Shown: in pieces, positions 25,084-35,700 of the stretch
How the letters are laid out: every line of letters starts with the position of its first letter
Numbering within the stretch: position 1 is the stretch's first letter
Origin: Hermatobates lingyangjiaoensis
Taxonomy: Eukaryota; Arthropoda; Insecta; Hemiptera; Hermatobatidae
Direction of reading: 5' to 3'
Assembly: GCA_026182355.1 (NCBI GenBank)
Contig: JAPFBL010000239.1
Location: 538,501-602,500, forward strand
DNA: 64,000 nucleotides
Position numbers and translations under genes: made by a program
Notes under the pieces: generated by a model
What the model saw: the letters and a program-made list of their open reading frames with translations, nothing else
Told to the model about the DNA's origin: nothing
Databases searched by the model: none

Positions 25084-25380
25084 ATAAAGTTATAGACCAT
25101 CCAAGAAATCAGTTTCAAAATTTTGGTGAATTCAGATGATTTGAGGTCCCTGACGTTTTTTTGTGAATGTTTTGTTTTGTGAATTTTCGAACTTCGTCTA
25201 GTCGAAGGTTTTGTCCGGTTAACATTGTTGTTCCTTTAAATAATGTAAATTTCATTTTCTTAGTTAAAAAATTTTTACTTCTGCCTATGATAAAGGTTTT
25301 AAATAAAACCGAAACGTTGGCAACGAGAGTTTGATTTTTTATCCTGGAAAATGACCGAACCCCGATTACAAAACACACCT
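25084..25380 (+). mobile_element. PLE pseudo-LTR, family P, 3' of the RT remnant
   Basis: Contains CTATGATAAAGG, helix, AAACCGAAACGTTGGCAACG, then ATTTTTTATCCTGGAAAATG and CCCCGATTAC, ending at (TA)n. The same block closes both arms of the 33087 palindrome. Confidence 0.8.
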
Positions 25381-25854
25381 ATATATATATATAAATATTG
25401 TAGGGTAAAAATCTAATGAAATGGTCTCCACATATAAAACTTTTAATGATATAAACAACGCGTTTCGAACACGTAGTGTTCTTCTTCAGGCATTAACTAA
25501 AAAAAATACAATGACACCAGAGAGTTATCTATAGTACAAAGTAAATAAGTACAAAAATTAATATAAAATAAAATAAGGCAGAAAGTACGAACCTAAGGTT
25601 GAGGGCATCTGAATAAGACTGACTGGAAATGGAAAGGACATGGGTGGGGGTATATAGGGTACATCTGTTTCTTATTAGAGCAGGTAGAGTTTTCTCTAAA
25701 GTTAGGCTGAGCCTTTACATTTTCTTTTAGACTAAGTGTAGGAAACATATTGAAAAAATAACACACAGAGCTATAACGAAATATAAACCAAATATATGTA
25801 TAAGGAGGAAGTAGAACTTTTTTTTTTTTTTTTTTTTTTATATTATTATTATTT

Positions 25855-26210
25855 TTATATAAATAAATTAAGGAACGTTGTACATTTGGGGATTTGCTCA
25901 TTGAGGCAAGTAGAAGAATTATCGTGCACTAGTTTGTTGATTTCATAGCCTTCTAAAATAGTTATTTCCCGGAATTTATTGTTTCTGTGTAGTATTTCTA
26001 TATTTTGGTCTGGGAAAAATTGGTGGTTAGTGGTGACTAAATGCTTGGCGAAATGGGACATAAATTGTTTATTGTTGGGGGATTTGGTTTTCTGTTTTAC
26101 TTCTTGCATGTGTTCTTTTATTCTTTTGTTGAATGACCTTATTGTCATCCCTATATAACGTGCAGGGCAATTAGCACATGACAATTTATATATACCAGAA
26201 AAAGAAAGGG
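25855..26210 (-). pseudogene. PLE GIY-YIG endonuclease, left arm copy (partial)
   Basis: Open frame from the palindrome centre outward: FSGIYKLSCANCPARYIGMT, RSFNKRIKEH, then HFAKHLVTTNHQF and ILEGYEINKLVHDN. GIY and YIG spaced by a CxxC pair, the downstream Arg and the Glu of ILEGYEI are the PLE endonuclease signature. The N-terminal RT is absent, so it cannot be a whole element. Arms differ at a few bases (the left reads PDQNIEILHRN, the right is broken there). Confidence 0.85.
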
Positions 26211-26311
26211 GTTCTTGTACTGATTTTAACGATAACAGGGACTTTAATAAGGTTGCTTATAGAAACTCAGGTGACTTAAAGTCCCTGTTATCGTTAAAAT
26301 CAGTACAAGAA

Positions 26312-26660
26312 CCCCTTTCTTTTTCTGGTATATATAAATTGTCATGTGCTAATTGCCCTGCACGTTATATAGGGATGACAATAAGGTCATTCAACAAAAG
26401 AATAAAAGAACACATGCAAGAAGTAAAACAGAAAACCAAATCCCCCAACAATAAACAATTTATGTCCCATTTCGCCAAGCATTTAGTCACCACTAACCAC
26501 CAATTTTTCCCAACCAAAATATAGAAATACTACACAGAAACAATAAATTCCGGGAAATAACTATTTTAGAAGGCTATGAAATCAACAAACTAGTGCACGA
26601 TAATTCTTCTACTTGCCTCAATGAGCAAATCCCCAAATGTACAACGTTTCTTAATTTATT
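26312..26660 (+). pseudogene. PLE GIY-YIG endonuclease, right arm copy, stop in frame
   Basis: Inverted duplicate of the left arm. The frame FSGIYKLSCANC is kept, but PDQ has become PTKI followed by TAG (26522), so the copy is truncated after QFFPTKI. No start codon; it is the antisense mate of the left copy. Confidence 0.85.
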
Positions 26661-27164
26661 TATATAAAAATAATAATAATATAAAAAAAAAAAAAAAAAA
26701 AAAAAGTTCTACTTCCTCCTTATACATATATTTGGTTTATATTTCGTTATAGCTCTGTGTGTTATTTTTTCAATATGTTTCCTACACTTAGTCTAAAAGA
26801 AAATGTAAAGGCTCAGCCTAACTTTAGAGAAAACTCTACCTGCTCTAATAAGAAACAGATGTACCCTATATACCCCCACCCATGTCCTTTCCATTTCCAG
26901 TCAGTCTTATTCAGAGCCCTCAACCTTAGGTTCGTACTTTCTGCCTTATTTTTTTTAATTAATTTTTGTACTTATTTACTTTGTACTATAGATAACTCTC
27001 TGGTGTCATTGTATTTTTTTTAGTTAATGCCTGAAGAAGAACACTACGTGTTCGAAACGCGTTGTTTATATCATTAAAAGTTTTATATGTGGAGACCATT
27101 TCATTAGATTTTTACCCTACAATGAGTAAATACCACATAATAACAGATTGCACTACATTAGAAT

Positions 27165-27196
27165 ATATAAATATAATATATATATAATATAATATA

Positions 27197-27228
<32 letters not shown>

Positions 27229-27246
27229 TAAATATATATATATATA

Positions 27247-27279
<33 letters not shown>

Positions 27280-27280
27280 C
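27165..27280. repeat. (TA)n-rich tract
   Basis: Interrupted TA repeats between two hairpin elements. Similar tracts: 5596, 5796, 6488, 6673, 7456, 22700, 23098, 27424, 28132, 28274, 32109, 32360, 32838, 48300, 53820, 53957, 54140, 54418. Confidence 0.9.
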
Positions 27281-27284
27281 AATG

Positions 27285-27422
27285 ATCAAACCACAATAAG
27301 TTGCGTTTTTGACTCTGACGAAGACCACTTGTTACGGTTGAAAGATCTTAGTCTCTTTTCTTCCCATTTCTTATTGTGGTTTGATCATTGACTGTTATTT
27401 CACGTGTTTATGTGAAATATTT
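27285..27422. mobile_element. Family B copy 4, left arm truncated
   Basis: Left arm reduced to ATCAATGATCAAACCACAAT, then directly the right arm (CTGACGA, GACCA..CGGTT, GAA, AGATCT) ending at the long terminus. Flanked both sides by (TA)n. Confidence 0.7.
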
Positions 27423-27429
27423 ATATATA

Positions 27430-27905
27430 TATATATATAATATATATATATATATACACTGGAAAGCCATGAAATAAAAACGTTAGTTAAGAATGACTCA
27501 TATAATAAAGTATACAATGTTCCTTGATGGAACGTTTGATGTATGCTTTTTTGTGTTAACCTACGCGATTGTGTTCAAATAAACTCGTAGGAGATGACTC
27601 ATCGTCAAAAACTAATTAGGATGGATAAGTAGAAGAGAATAATTTGAATTGATGAGTTTATCTGATGAGAAGGCGGAGTTTTATGGTTGGTAGAGTCATT
27701 GTCTGCTAACCATCCGGGGGTGAAACCTGACCTACATCGATGACATATCGCACACAGCCATTGGCTTAGCACCAGTTCTCTTTGCAAATTATACCCGTTC
27801 CTTTGTTACTTGTTTGTCTGGCGAAAATAAAACAATACATTCTTTAAATTGCCCTTTGAAATATCATATTGTGTACAACAATAACCGTCACTACCTCCTT
27901 TGAAT
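27430..27905. other. No gene recognised
   Basis: A short word resembling a tRNA A box (GTTGGTAGAGTC, 27687) with GTGAAACC after it is too weak to call. Confidence 0.35.
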
Positions 27906-27909
27906 ATCA

Positions 27910-28129
27910 AAGGATATATATAAAGATTTCACATAAACACGTGAAATAACAATCAATGATCAAACCACAATAAGAAATGGGAAAACAAGACTAAGATCTT
28001 TCAACCGTAACAAGTGGTCTTCGTCAGAGTCAAAGACCAAACTGTCAGTTGGGTTTTTGACTCTGACGAAGACCGCTTGTTACGGTTGAAAGATCTTAGT
28101 CTTGTTTTCCCATTTCTTATTGTGGTTTG

Positions 28130-28136
<7 letters not shown>
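27910..28136. mobile_element. Inverted-pair hairpin element, family B copy 5
   Basis: Intact on both arms: left minus-strand core near 28000-28028, right CTGACGA 28063, extra A, GACCG 28071 / CGGTT 28083, GAA 28088, AGATCT 28091. Long end left, short end right into (TA)n. Confidence 0.8.
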
Positions 28137-28164
<28 letters not shown>

Positions 28165-28165
<1 letters not shown>

Positions 28166-28270
28166 TGTAACTAGGTAGCAGACCTTCGTAAATGAAAATG
28201 TGAGATCCGAAATCTTGAAAAACTTTATCGAAAAATAATACATAGAGAAGTTGGGAAGAAATTTAATAAT

Positions 28271-28272
<2 letters not shown>
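28165..28272 (+). pseudogene. PLE N-terminal fragment ending in (TA)n
   Basis: + frame reads EIRNLEKLYRKIIHREVGKK then FNN, where (TA)n begins. Just upstream, inverted, is YEGLLPSY. The two words belong to one PLE N-terminal segment (compare 48373 and 47063) that has been split and inverted. Confidence 0.5.
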
Positions 28273-28299
<27 letters not shown>

Positions 28300-28305
<6 letters not shown>

Positions 28306-28625
28306 CCAATTAAAAGAAACGGTCCAGCGGACTTTTTTACAATAAAATAAAAAACGAAGGAAACACACAGAAAGACACAGACATAACTCACATCGATATT
28401 TCGACAATCGTCGTCATCAGGAGGTGCGAAGAGCGAAGAGCGAAGAGTCCCGCAGGAAGACAGGGCGGTACTCCGGCGGTACCGCCCTGTCTTCCTGCGG
28501 GACTCTTCGCTCTTCGCTCTTCGCACCTCCTGATGACGACGATTGTCGAAATATCGATGTGAGTTATGTCTGTGTCTTTCTGTGTGTTTCCTTCGTTTTT
28601 TATTTTATTGTATATATATATATAT
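28300..28625. mobile_element. Inverted-pair hairpin element, family E
   Basis: Arms meet at GCGGTACTCCGGCGGTACCGCC (near 28475). Right: CTGATGA 28530, C, GAC/GTC with loop GATT, GAA 28548, ATATCGAT. Outer sequences run into AAAAAACGAAGGAAACACAC / its inverse. The left flank includes a 20 bp extension (GTCCAGCGGAC) lacking on the right. Confidence 0.75.
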
Positions 28626-28639
28626 ATGCATTTAAAAAC

Positions 28640-29184
28640 TTTATATCTGATTCCACTTGATTTAACTTCGTCGAATATTTTTCCAAATTTTGAAATCTTT
28701 TCTTCATTTCTAGGTTCAACTTAAAAATTAAATCACCATATTTATTTGAATTCTTATTGGACATGTTTCAGTGTTACATCCACCATCTTCAGCAAAAAAA
28801 GAAGAAATGAAAACTACACATAACAAAATTAATCTAAATACCTAAAATCACATTACAATAATAAACAATAAATGAATGAATAAATGAATAAACAATAAAT
28901 GAATAGTCTATGAACACGACAGATAGATAAACAGAATCACATGGGAGGTGAATAAATCTGAGCACACCGTCTCTTGGAGAGGACATTGATAAAAGGACAG
29001 TATTTCATTTTAGGTTTGAACAATCCTAACAATTATCCACTTTTAGTTTTCATGGTAACTGCAAAATTAAACATTACTCCTATTATAAATCCTAAAAAAA
29101 ATAATTATAACATGAAACGAATTTAATCTAATATATTCAACAACTTAATTATTCATTTAACTGGCTAATCACAATATACATTCA
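28640..29184. other. AT-rich, mostly unrecognised
   Basis: 28944-28987 (AGGTGAATAAATCTGAGCAC) is a short fragment of the tRNA-SINE body. Nothing else is recognised. Confidence 0.45.
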
Positions 29185-29615
29185 TAGCTACCTTATAGCA
29201 GAGTACAACAGGCAGGAAAATGATAACACTCCCTCAGAAAAAATGTGTATAAATGATTTTAACAAAGGGGAAGGAAAATGATTTTATTAAATATGTACTA
29301 AGGAGCCATAAAATTCACAGTATAATAATTCTATAAAAGACAAAAAATGTAAAATATAATTCAGAGTTGAAATCTTTCGTTTGGAGATTAATAAATGTAA
29401 TTAACGTACATCCTTAATTATAAATTATCTTAAAACGACGTTTTTTCTTCGATGTTTATGATGTTTTTCAGAGAAAATAAGAGTATTTTCCTGTTTTAAA
29501 TTAAAAACTTGGCTTAAATATTCAATATAGAAGGAGGTGAAGTAAACGATGTAAGAAATCCACTAGCTATTTGAACAAAAGCCATGTTCTCTGCAGGAGA
29601 TTATTTCGTATCAAG
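29185..29615. repeat. Dispersed 430 bp repeat, copy 1
   Basis: Direct copy at 56668-57095, sharing GTATAATAATTCTATAAAAG, TTAAATATTCAAT, TAGAAGGAGGT and CATGTTCTC. Around 80% similar by eye. Family unknown. Confidence 0.65.
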
Positions 29616-29879
29616 TACTAATCAGTGTCAGTATAATCAGTACTAATCAGTATCAATACTAATGAGATTATTTGCATCAGTGGTGATATACAAAAAAAGC
29701 TTATATATTGATAAGTCGATCAATCACTACTATCTGACTACCTCAGGAATGAAAGACTAATAAACATCTCCCATTTAGATGTTTACATTATGCTTAAACG
29801 AGACATTATATATTATATACCCAAGAACATTGATATTAAATTTACTTATAGTAAAGTTGAGTGTAGGTCACTCCAGATT

Positions 29880-30115
29880 TTTTTATATGATTTGAATTAT
29901 ACTTGTTGTTTTGAAAAATCTTTTTGTTTTCTTTGATGACGATCGTAAATGTATACGAGTACTATAATAAGATGTATGTCTGGGACGAATGGTATTAGGG
30001 TAAAATTAGATCCTCGATTTTAATGTGATGAAAATAAATATTTTCAGGACGTTCTGAAGTTTTGAATGTTAACGGTTTATCAGGGGAACGCGGTGTGTGG
30101 GTGGTAAATATTTGC
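29880..30115 (-). mobile_element. hAT-type MITE family G, partial inverted copy
   Basis: Contains the reverse of the family words CTTTGATGACGATCG, TACGAGTACTATAATAAGAT and GGTAAAATTAGATCC. No ends. Confidence 0.6.
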
Positions 30116-30501
30116 TACGCATTACGGGTGGTAACATAGTTTTAGCGTTTATTGTAGACAACGACCGCATGTTTTGACGGCATTGCTGGTAGATACTTGG
30201 GCGGAGCATTGCAGTCTTGCAGTGTACCAAGCAGAAGTAATCGACTTGCTACCAGAAAGTACCAGCAACGAAGTGTAAACAGTCATCATTTAAAAAGCAA
30301 TCTCAGGACTTAACATGTATTCAAGTTGTAATTAATACCTCGTTATTCTGGTGCGCACTTCATGGGTCGGGAAGGCTGGCTACTTCATGATTGCATAATA
30401 ATCATGGTGAAGCTATTCGTCATCCATCAAGTACTTAATTTACTGTTGATTCATATTCCGTTGAACTAATGGGACCCGGTGTATTCAGCACAGCTACCGG
30501 T

Positions 30502-30916
30502 ATTGGGGGATTTCAAGAACTATGTCCCCACACAAAAAAAAGCATAATATGAAACTAACAACGCGTTTCGAATACTTAGTGATCTTCTTCAACTTAACAT
30601 CTAAAAAAAATATACACATCATTGAGATTTAAGAACATTAGAGCGAATTATTGAGTTATTGAAATTGAATATAATATATGAATGTTGAATTGATCTGTTG
30701 AGGTTTTAAAAAGGGAATTAGTAATTCACTATGATGTTCTTAAAGCTCACAGATATGTATATTTTTCTTTACATGTAAACGTGAAGAAGCATACTAAGTG
30801 TTCGAAACGTGTTAATGGTTTCATATTAAACTTTTTTTTGTAGAGGCGTAATTCTTGAAATCCCCCAAATGAGTAAATACCACACTATACAAGATTTCAC
30901 AAGTATTGAATTAAAA
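30502..30916. mobile_element. Inverted-pair hairpin element, family C copy 3, with duplication
   Basis: Flanked by acagctaccggt at 30490-30501 and 30917-30928, a perfect 12 bp duplication. Short end left (ATTGGGGGATTTCAAG), long end right. Arms separated by about 180 bp of internal sequence. Right-arm core GTGAAGAAGCATACTAAGTG is mutated at its first base. Confidence 0.8.
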
Positions 30917-30943
30917 ACAGCTACCGGTGTTGGTAGCATACGA

Positions 30944-31392
30944 CGTAGTTGATAGTTTACGAGGTAGTTGGTAAGTTACGACATAGTCGTTAGGTTTCGC
31001 GTAGTTGGAAGCTTACGACGTAGTTGCTAGATTACAACGTATTTGGTAAGTTCGACTTAGTTGGTACGTTTCTCGTAGTTGGTAGGTTACGACGTATTTG
31101 GTAAGTTACGACGTAATTGGTATGTTTAGAGTAGTTAGTAGCTTACGACGTAAATGCTAAGTTACGATGTAGTTGGTTGGTACGACGTATTTGGTAAGTT
31201 CAACGTAGTTGGTACGTTTCACGTAGTTGGTAGGCTATGACGTAGTTGGTATGTTTCGCATAGTTGGTAGCTTACGACGATTTGGTAAGTTCGACTTAGT
31301 TGGTACGTTTCGCGTAGTTGGTAGCTTACGACGATTTGGTAAGTTCGACTTAGTTGGTACGTTTCGCGTAGTTTGTAGGTTACGATAAGTCT
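30944..31392. repeat. Minisatellite, about 19-20 bp unit
   Basis: Roughly 22 units of the type GACGTAGTTGGTAGGTTAC with alternating variants (TTCGCGTAGTTGGTA, TACGACGATTTGGTAAG). The last units alternate in a higher-order two-unit pattern. Confidence 0.85.
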
Positions 31393-31599
31393 ATAACAAA
31401 CCAACAAACATTGTGGCGATACACAGGTGCTTCATACTATGAACAGAGAGTGAACTGCACTTTCTACGCTAAAGTTGACTGTTACAAGAATATGAACATC
31501 AAGTGTTTAGAACCTAAGAAAGCAAAGTTAAACAAGTTGATAAGCAAAAAGAAATGTATATTCTGTTTGAAGTGAGATATTAATGAGTGTGCCTTAGCT

Positions 31600-32000
31600 G
31601 AGGCAGAGATAAGATTTAAAGAGCCGTTAAATATGCTTTTAAGGTTAGGAAAGCAGCTACGTCCGGGAAGGTTTTTCTCGTTTTAAAACACTTCCTTTCC
31701 ATTATGGATGGTCGGCATTCAGATGTTTTTATTTGTAAAGGCGTTACAAAGGAGTGACTCACAATAGAATGTTCACACGGCTGGCGTCCTTGCCTAACGT
31801 CTTCAAAAACAATCAATTATGACGCCCAGCTCTTTTTTGCTCTGAAGAGGAGGCTAGAGAAAGCAAGCTCCTCCCTCCGCCAGCTCGTGGCAAAACACCT
31901 TCCACTGGGGCCTCGCACTGCTCAGCACTCTAGAACCCTGCCATTCCCCTAATGTCTTCATCAAGTGACGTTTCCAACCATCACCTTCTCTTCCTAACAC
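31600..32000. other. G+C-richer block, possible exon-like remnant
   Basis: A + frame without ATG (about 31782-31951) reads DAQLFFALKRRLEKASSSLR then LVAKHLPLGPRTAQ to a stop. The minus strand 31816-31616 is also open. I do not recognise either. Could be a decayed transposon rather than a gene. Confidence 0.25.
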
Positions 32001-32149
32001 CCAACAATCATTTATAATTGAAAAATACAAATGTCGAACTCTGTTACCATCAAAGTCTGATGTATATTACTATGGAAATAGTTGTTTTGACACTAATATT
32101 ACGTTCATTGTATATATATATATATAATATATATAATATATATATATAT

Positions 32150-32367
32150 ATAAGATTTCACATAAACACGTGAAACAACAATCAATGATCAAACCACAAT
32201 AAGAAATGGGAAAACAAGACTAAGATCTTTCAACCGTAACAAGCGGTCTTCGTCAGAGTCAAAAACCCAACTGAGTTGGGTTTTTGACTCTGACGAAGAC
32301 CGCTTGTTACGGTTGAAAGATCTTAGTCTTGTTTTCCCATTTCTTATTGTGGTTTGATCATATATAT
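32150..32367. mobile_element. Inverted-pair hairpin element, family B copy 6
   Basis: The best-preserved B hairpin: arms meet at CCCAACTGAGTTGGG with essentially no spacer. Long end left, short end right, set in (TA)n both sides. Confidence 0.85.
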
Positions 32368-32407
32368 ATATATATTATATTAATATATATATATATATAT
32401 ATATATA

Positions 32408-32515
32408 AAAAGCTTTCACATAAACACGTGAAATAACAATCAATGATTGTTATAATAACAATCAATTGTGAAATAACAATCAATGAATTCCATTTCTTAT
32501 TGTGGTTTGATCATA
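32408..32515. mobile_element. Family B copy 7, internally deleted
   Basis: Only the long left terminus and the short right terminus (TTCTTATTGTGGTTTGATCA) remain. The cores are gone and the terminal CAATCAATTG words are repeated. Confidence 0.65.
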
Positions 32516-32524
32516 TATATATAT

Positions 32525-32836
32525 ATGTATATATTGGTATAAACAGGCAGCAGATCCTCTTTTAAACAGGTATCATTAAAATTAACCGCAGTCTCGGCAT
32601 TCACGGTCTTAAGACTGACAGATTCGATCCTGCTAACAGGGTTCAACTGGAAAAGGAGTTGGCCAAGTGACATGTTAAATTAAAATCGATGACTCATGCT
32701 TAGTCATTGCTATAAATAGATTAAAAGGATAGTACAGGTTAATATAAAGAGAAGGTCAAAGGTCAATAATGAACAAGAAACAAGAGGTTAGAATAAAAGA
32801 GTTGAAAGGTCAACGGTATAACTGGACTAATAGAGA

Positions 32837-32845
<9 letters not shown>
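32525..32845 (-). pseudogene. PLE 5' region fragment
   Basis: Minus strand ends NFNDTCLKEDLLPVYT immediately at the (TA)n junction. The rest matches 39650-39972 in inverse (words TTGACCTTTCAACT, GACTAAGCATGAGTCATCGA). The CLKExLLPxYT motif is shared with 48420. Confidence 0.6.
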
Positions 32846-32867
<22 letters not shown>

Positions 32868-32879
32868 TATATATATATA

Positions 32880-33045
32880 TATAAAATAAAATAAATTCAA
32901 AACGAAGGAAACACACAGAAAGACACAGACATAACTCACATCGAAATATCGATGTGAGTTATGTCTGTGTCTTTCTGTATGTTTCCTTCGTTTTGAATTT
33001 ATTTTATTTTAAAAAAGTCCGCTGGACCGTTTCTTTTAATTGTAT
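32880..33045. mobile_element. Family E pair lacking its centre
   Basis: Arms of CGAAGGAAACACACAGAAAG meet at CATCGAAATATCGATG: helix II and CTGANGA are missing from both arms, leaving only the helix III words. Confidence 0.65.
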
Positions 33046-33480
33046 ATATATATATAACAGATTCAATAATATATCGACCGTTTGATAGAATAGGTGTGTT
33101 CTCTAATCGGGGTTCGGTCAATTTTCCAGGATAAAAAATCAAACTCTCGTTGCCAACGTTTCGGTTTTATTTAAAACCTTTTTCATAGGCCTACAAACAA
33201 AGGATCATAAGAAATCACATATCAACATCAAACATATACACAATATGAAAATGGATTGTTACAACTCATGAATATTACAAGCAGAAATATTTCAGAGATA
33301 CATAAAACAATATTACTTACAGAAGTAAGAATTTTTTAACTAAGAAAATGAAATTTACATTATTTAAAGGAACAACAATGTTAGCCGGACAAAACCTTCG
33401 ACTAGACTAATAAGATAACATTACAAATAACCTCAACACTGTTCACTCAGGGAACTAAATAAATCAAATTTCACTAAACC

Positions 33481-34143
33481 TCAGCACAACACTCCAGAAT
33501 AAATATTACTTAAATTAGTAATATCACTTCTATGATTAATCGAACTTAGATCCTTTTTAATATATAACATCTCAAGTGTCTTCCTTCTTTGCTCATCTTT
33601 TTCTTTTTCTATTATAGTTGTATCTTCAAAATCGAACGTGTGACCTTCGTTTATTGCATGCCCAGCTAAGGCTGTTGCGTTACTTTTATTTGTTCTTATG
33701 GAATAATTATGTTGGTACAACCTTTCTTTGAGAAAACGACTAGTTTCACCATAGTAACACTTGTCACAGTCTTTACATTTGATGGCATAAATGAGGTTAC
33801 TTTGTAACTCCTTCGGTATTTTTTCTTTCAAATTTGAAAATAAAGATTTATTTTTTCTTTTATTATAAAATGCCAGTGTAACTTCAGGTACCTTTCGTTT
33901 GAACACTTTTCTAATTGATTGTGATAAGCCCTCAACATAAGGAAATTTGAAATACTTCCTATTTATAACTTCCAGTTCAGCATGATCTTCATTTGAATGT
34001 GCTGGTTGCTGTCTTAAATATCTTAACCAATATCGTTCAACTAAGTTCTTCGGATAACAATTTTTCTGTAACAATAATTTCACCCTTTTCTTATTTTCAT
34101 TTAGAAAACATGGACTACTTATTTCAATAACTTTTTTGACCAA
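33481..34143 (-). CDS. PLE endonuclease domain, open reading frame (5'-truncated element)
   Basis: 220 codons open. N-terminal part is RT-to-endonuclease linker (YWLRYLRQQP, FPYVEGLSQSIRKVF). The GIY-YIG core reads NLIYAIKCKDCDKCYYGETS, RFLKERLYQH, then ALAGHAINEGHTFDF and EMLYIKKD. The CxxC before YYG, the Arg, His and Glu are all present as in canonical PLE endonucleases, which nick DNA for target-primed reverse transcription. The first Met is probably not a real start: upstream RT is lost at the palindrome centre. Any activity would need another element's RT. Confidence 0.75.
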   Translation of the reverse strand: MVKKVIEISSPCFLNENKKRVKLLLQKNCYPKNLVERYWLRYLRQQPAHSNEDHAELEVINRKYFKFPYVEGLSQSIRKVFKRKVPEVTLAFYNKRKNKSLFSNLKEKIPKELQSNLIYAIKCKDCDKCYYGETSRFLKERLYQHNYSIRTNKSNATALAGHAINEGHTFDFEDTTIIEKEKDEQRRKTLEMLYIKKDLSSINHRSDITNLSNIYSGVLC

Positions 34144-34249
34144 ATTTTGGACGCAATTTAATTTTTGGTTTATAGCAAAAATTACTTAATTACTTAAAAT
34201 TACTTATAGCATTTTTACTATAAACCAAAAATTAAATTGCGTCCAAAAT

Positions 34250-34929
34250 TTGGTCAAAAAAAAAAAAAAAAGAAAAAAAGTTATTGAAATAAGTAGTCCA
34301 TGTTTTCTAAATGAAAATAAGAAAAGGGTGAAATTATTGTTACAGAAAAATTGTTATCCGAAGAACTTAGTTGAACGATATTGGTTAAGATATTTAAGAC
34401 AGCAACCAGCACATTCAAATGAAGATCATGCTGAACTGGAAGTTATAAATAGGAAGTATTTCAAATTTCCTTATGTTGAGGGCTTATCACAATCAATTAG
34501 AAAAGTGTTCAAACGAAAGGTACCTGAAGTTACACTGGCATTTTATAATAAAAGAAAAAATAAATCTTTATTTCAAATTTGAAAGAAAAAATACCGAAGG
34601 AGTTACAAAGTAACCTCATTTATGCCATCAAATGTAAAGACTGTGACAAGTGTTACTATGGTGAAACTAGTCGTTTTCTCAAAGAAAGGTTGTACCAACA
34701 TAATTATTCCATAAGAACAAATAAAAGTAACGCAACAGCCTTAGCTGGGCATGCAATAAACGAAGGTCACACGTTCGATTTTGAAGATACAACTATAATA
34801 GAAAAAGAAAAAGATGAGCAAAGAAGGAAGACACTTGAGATGTTATATATTAAAAAGGATCTAAGTTCGATTAATCATAGAAGTGATATTACTAATTTAA
34901 GTAATATTTATTCTGGAGTGTTGTGCTGA
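34250..34929 (+). pseudogene. PLE endonuclease domain, mate copy with frameshift
   Basis: Inverted twin of 33481-34143. A single T lost near 34574 (CTTTATTTCAAATTT against CTTTATTTTCAAATTT in the mate) gives a TGA after SLFQI and splits it into frames 34250-34582 and 34579-34929. An expanded A/G tract lies near 34258-34278. The second frame still holds the GIY-YIG residues. Confidence 0.85.
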
Positions 34930-35335
34930 GGTTTAGTGAAATTTGATTTATTTAGTTCCCTTGAGTGAACAGTGTTGAGGTTATTTGTAATGTTATCTTA
35001 TTAGTCTAGTCGAAGGTTTTGTCCGGCTAACATTGTTGTTCCTTTAAATAATGTAAATTTCATTTTCTTAGTTAAAAAATTCTTACTTCTGTAAGTAATA
35101 TTGTTTTATGTATCTCTGAAATATTTCTGCTTGTAATATTCATGAGTTGTAACAATCCATTTTCATATTGTGTATATGTTTGATGTTGATATGTGATTTC
35201 TTATGATCCTTTGTTTGTAGGCCTATGAAAAAGGTTTTAAATAAAACCGAAACGTTGGCAACGAGAGTTTGATTTTTTATCCTGGAAAATTGACCGAACC
35301 CCGATTAGAGAACACACCTATATATATATAACAAT

Positions 35336-35700
35336 CTATACTACTATAAAAGAAGCAGTGTCAGTCGGTCCCTCACAAATGTCAAAAAATCCGACAAGTT
35401 TAGCTATGAACCATTATTCCAAGATGGATTTTTAGTTTTTATAAATACCACATGCTGCCCTTTGCTATAATCGGAATTTTATGATACCATTTTTGTTAAT
35501 TGCTAATTTTAGGTTTAATTTTTTTGAAAAAAGTTTTTTTTTATTTACGTGGTTTAGCGCTAAAAAACATTTTTTGAAAACATTAAATGGACCATAATAC
35601 AATTTTTGTTAAAGTAATTATAAAAAAAAAGGCCTAATCTCATCCCTAAAATAATGCTCTATTTTTGGGTATAATTTCATTCTGAAACAGTATGACAGGT
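35336..35700 (+). mobile_element. Helitron 5'-end fragment
   Basis: Begins ATCTATACTACTATAAAAGA then GTGTCAGTCGGTC, the typical insect Helitron 5' terminus. No matching 3' hairpin/CTAG end was found nearby; the right boundary is arbitrary. Confidence 0.55.

Larger units (their letters stand above)
25400..27125. mobile_element. PLE inverted pair, family D copy 1 (large palindrome)
   Basis: Arms of about 850 bp centred at 26261, with about 25 bp unique at the centre. Each arm has the family D hammerhead-like core at the outer end (right: CTGAAGA 27031, A, GAACAC/GTGTTC with loop TAC, GAA, ACGCGT). Inside it are a 3' untranslated block, a poly(A)-like tract (25818/26683) and an endonuclease frame. 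The right end extends to the long terminus (GATTGCACTACATTAGAA, about 27175); the left stops at (TA)n. Confidence 0.85.
33087..35321. mobile_element. PLE inverted pair, family P (2.2 kb palindrome)
   Basis: Arms of about 1.1 kb, centre near 34204, spacer only about 30-40 bp. Each arm: pseudo-LTR family P at the outside, then a 3' untranslated block, then the endonuclease region of PLE toward the centre. The arms are almost identical, so the structure is young. The reverse transcriptase is missing on both sides. Confidence 0.85.

Noticed and set aside
27680..27745. tRNA-like word (GTTGGTAGAGTC ... GTGAAACC)
   Set aside because: Poor B box and no pairing acceptor or T arm; not enough for a tRNA or SINE call.
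33481..34143. Host GIY-YIG nuclease gene
   Set aside because: It lies in one arm of a PLE palindrome with PLE pseudo-LTR and PLE-specific CxxC; it is element-derived.
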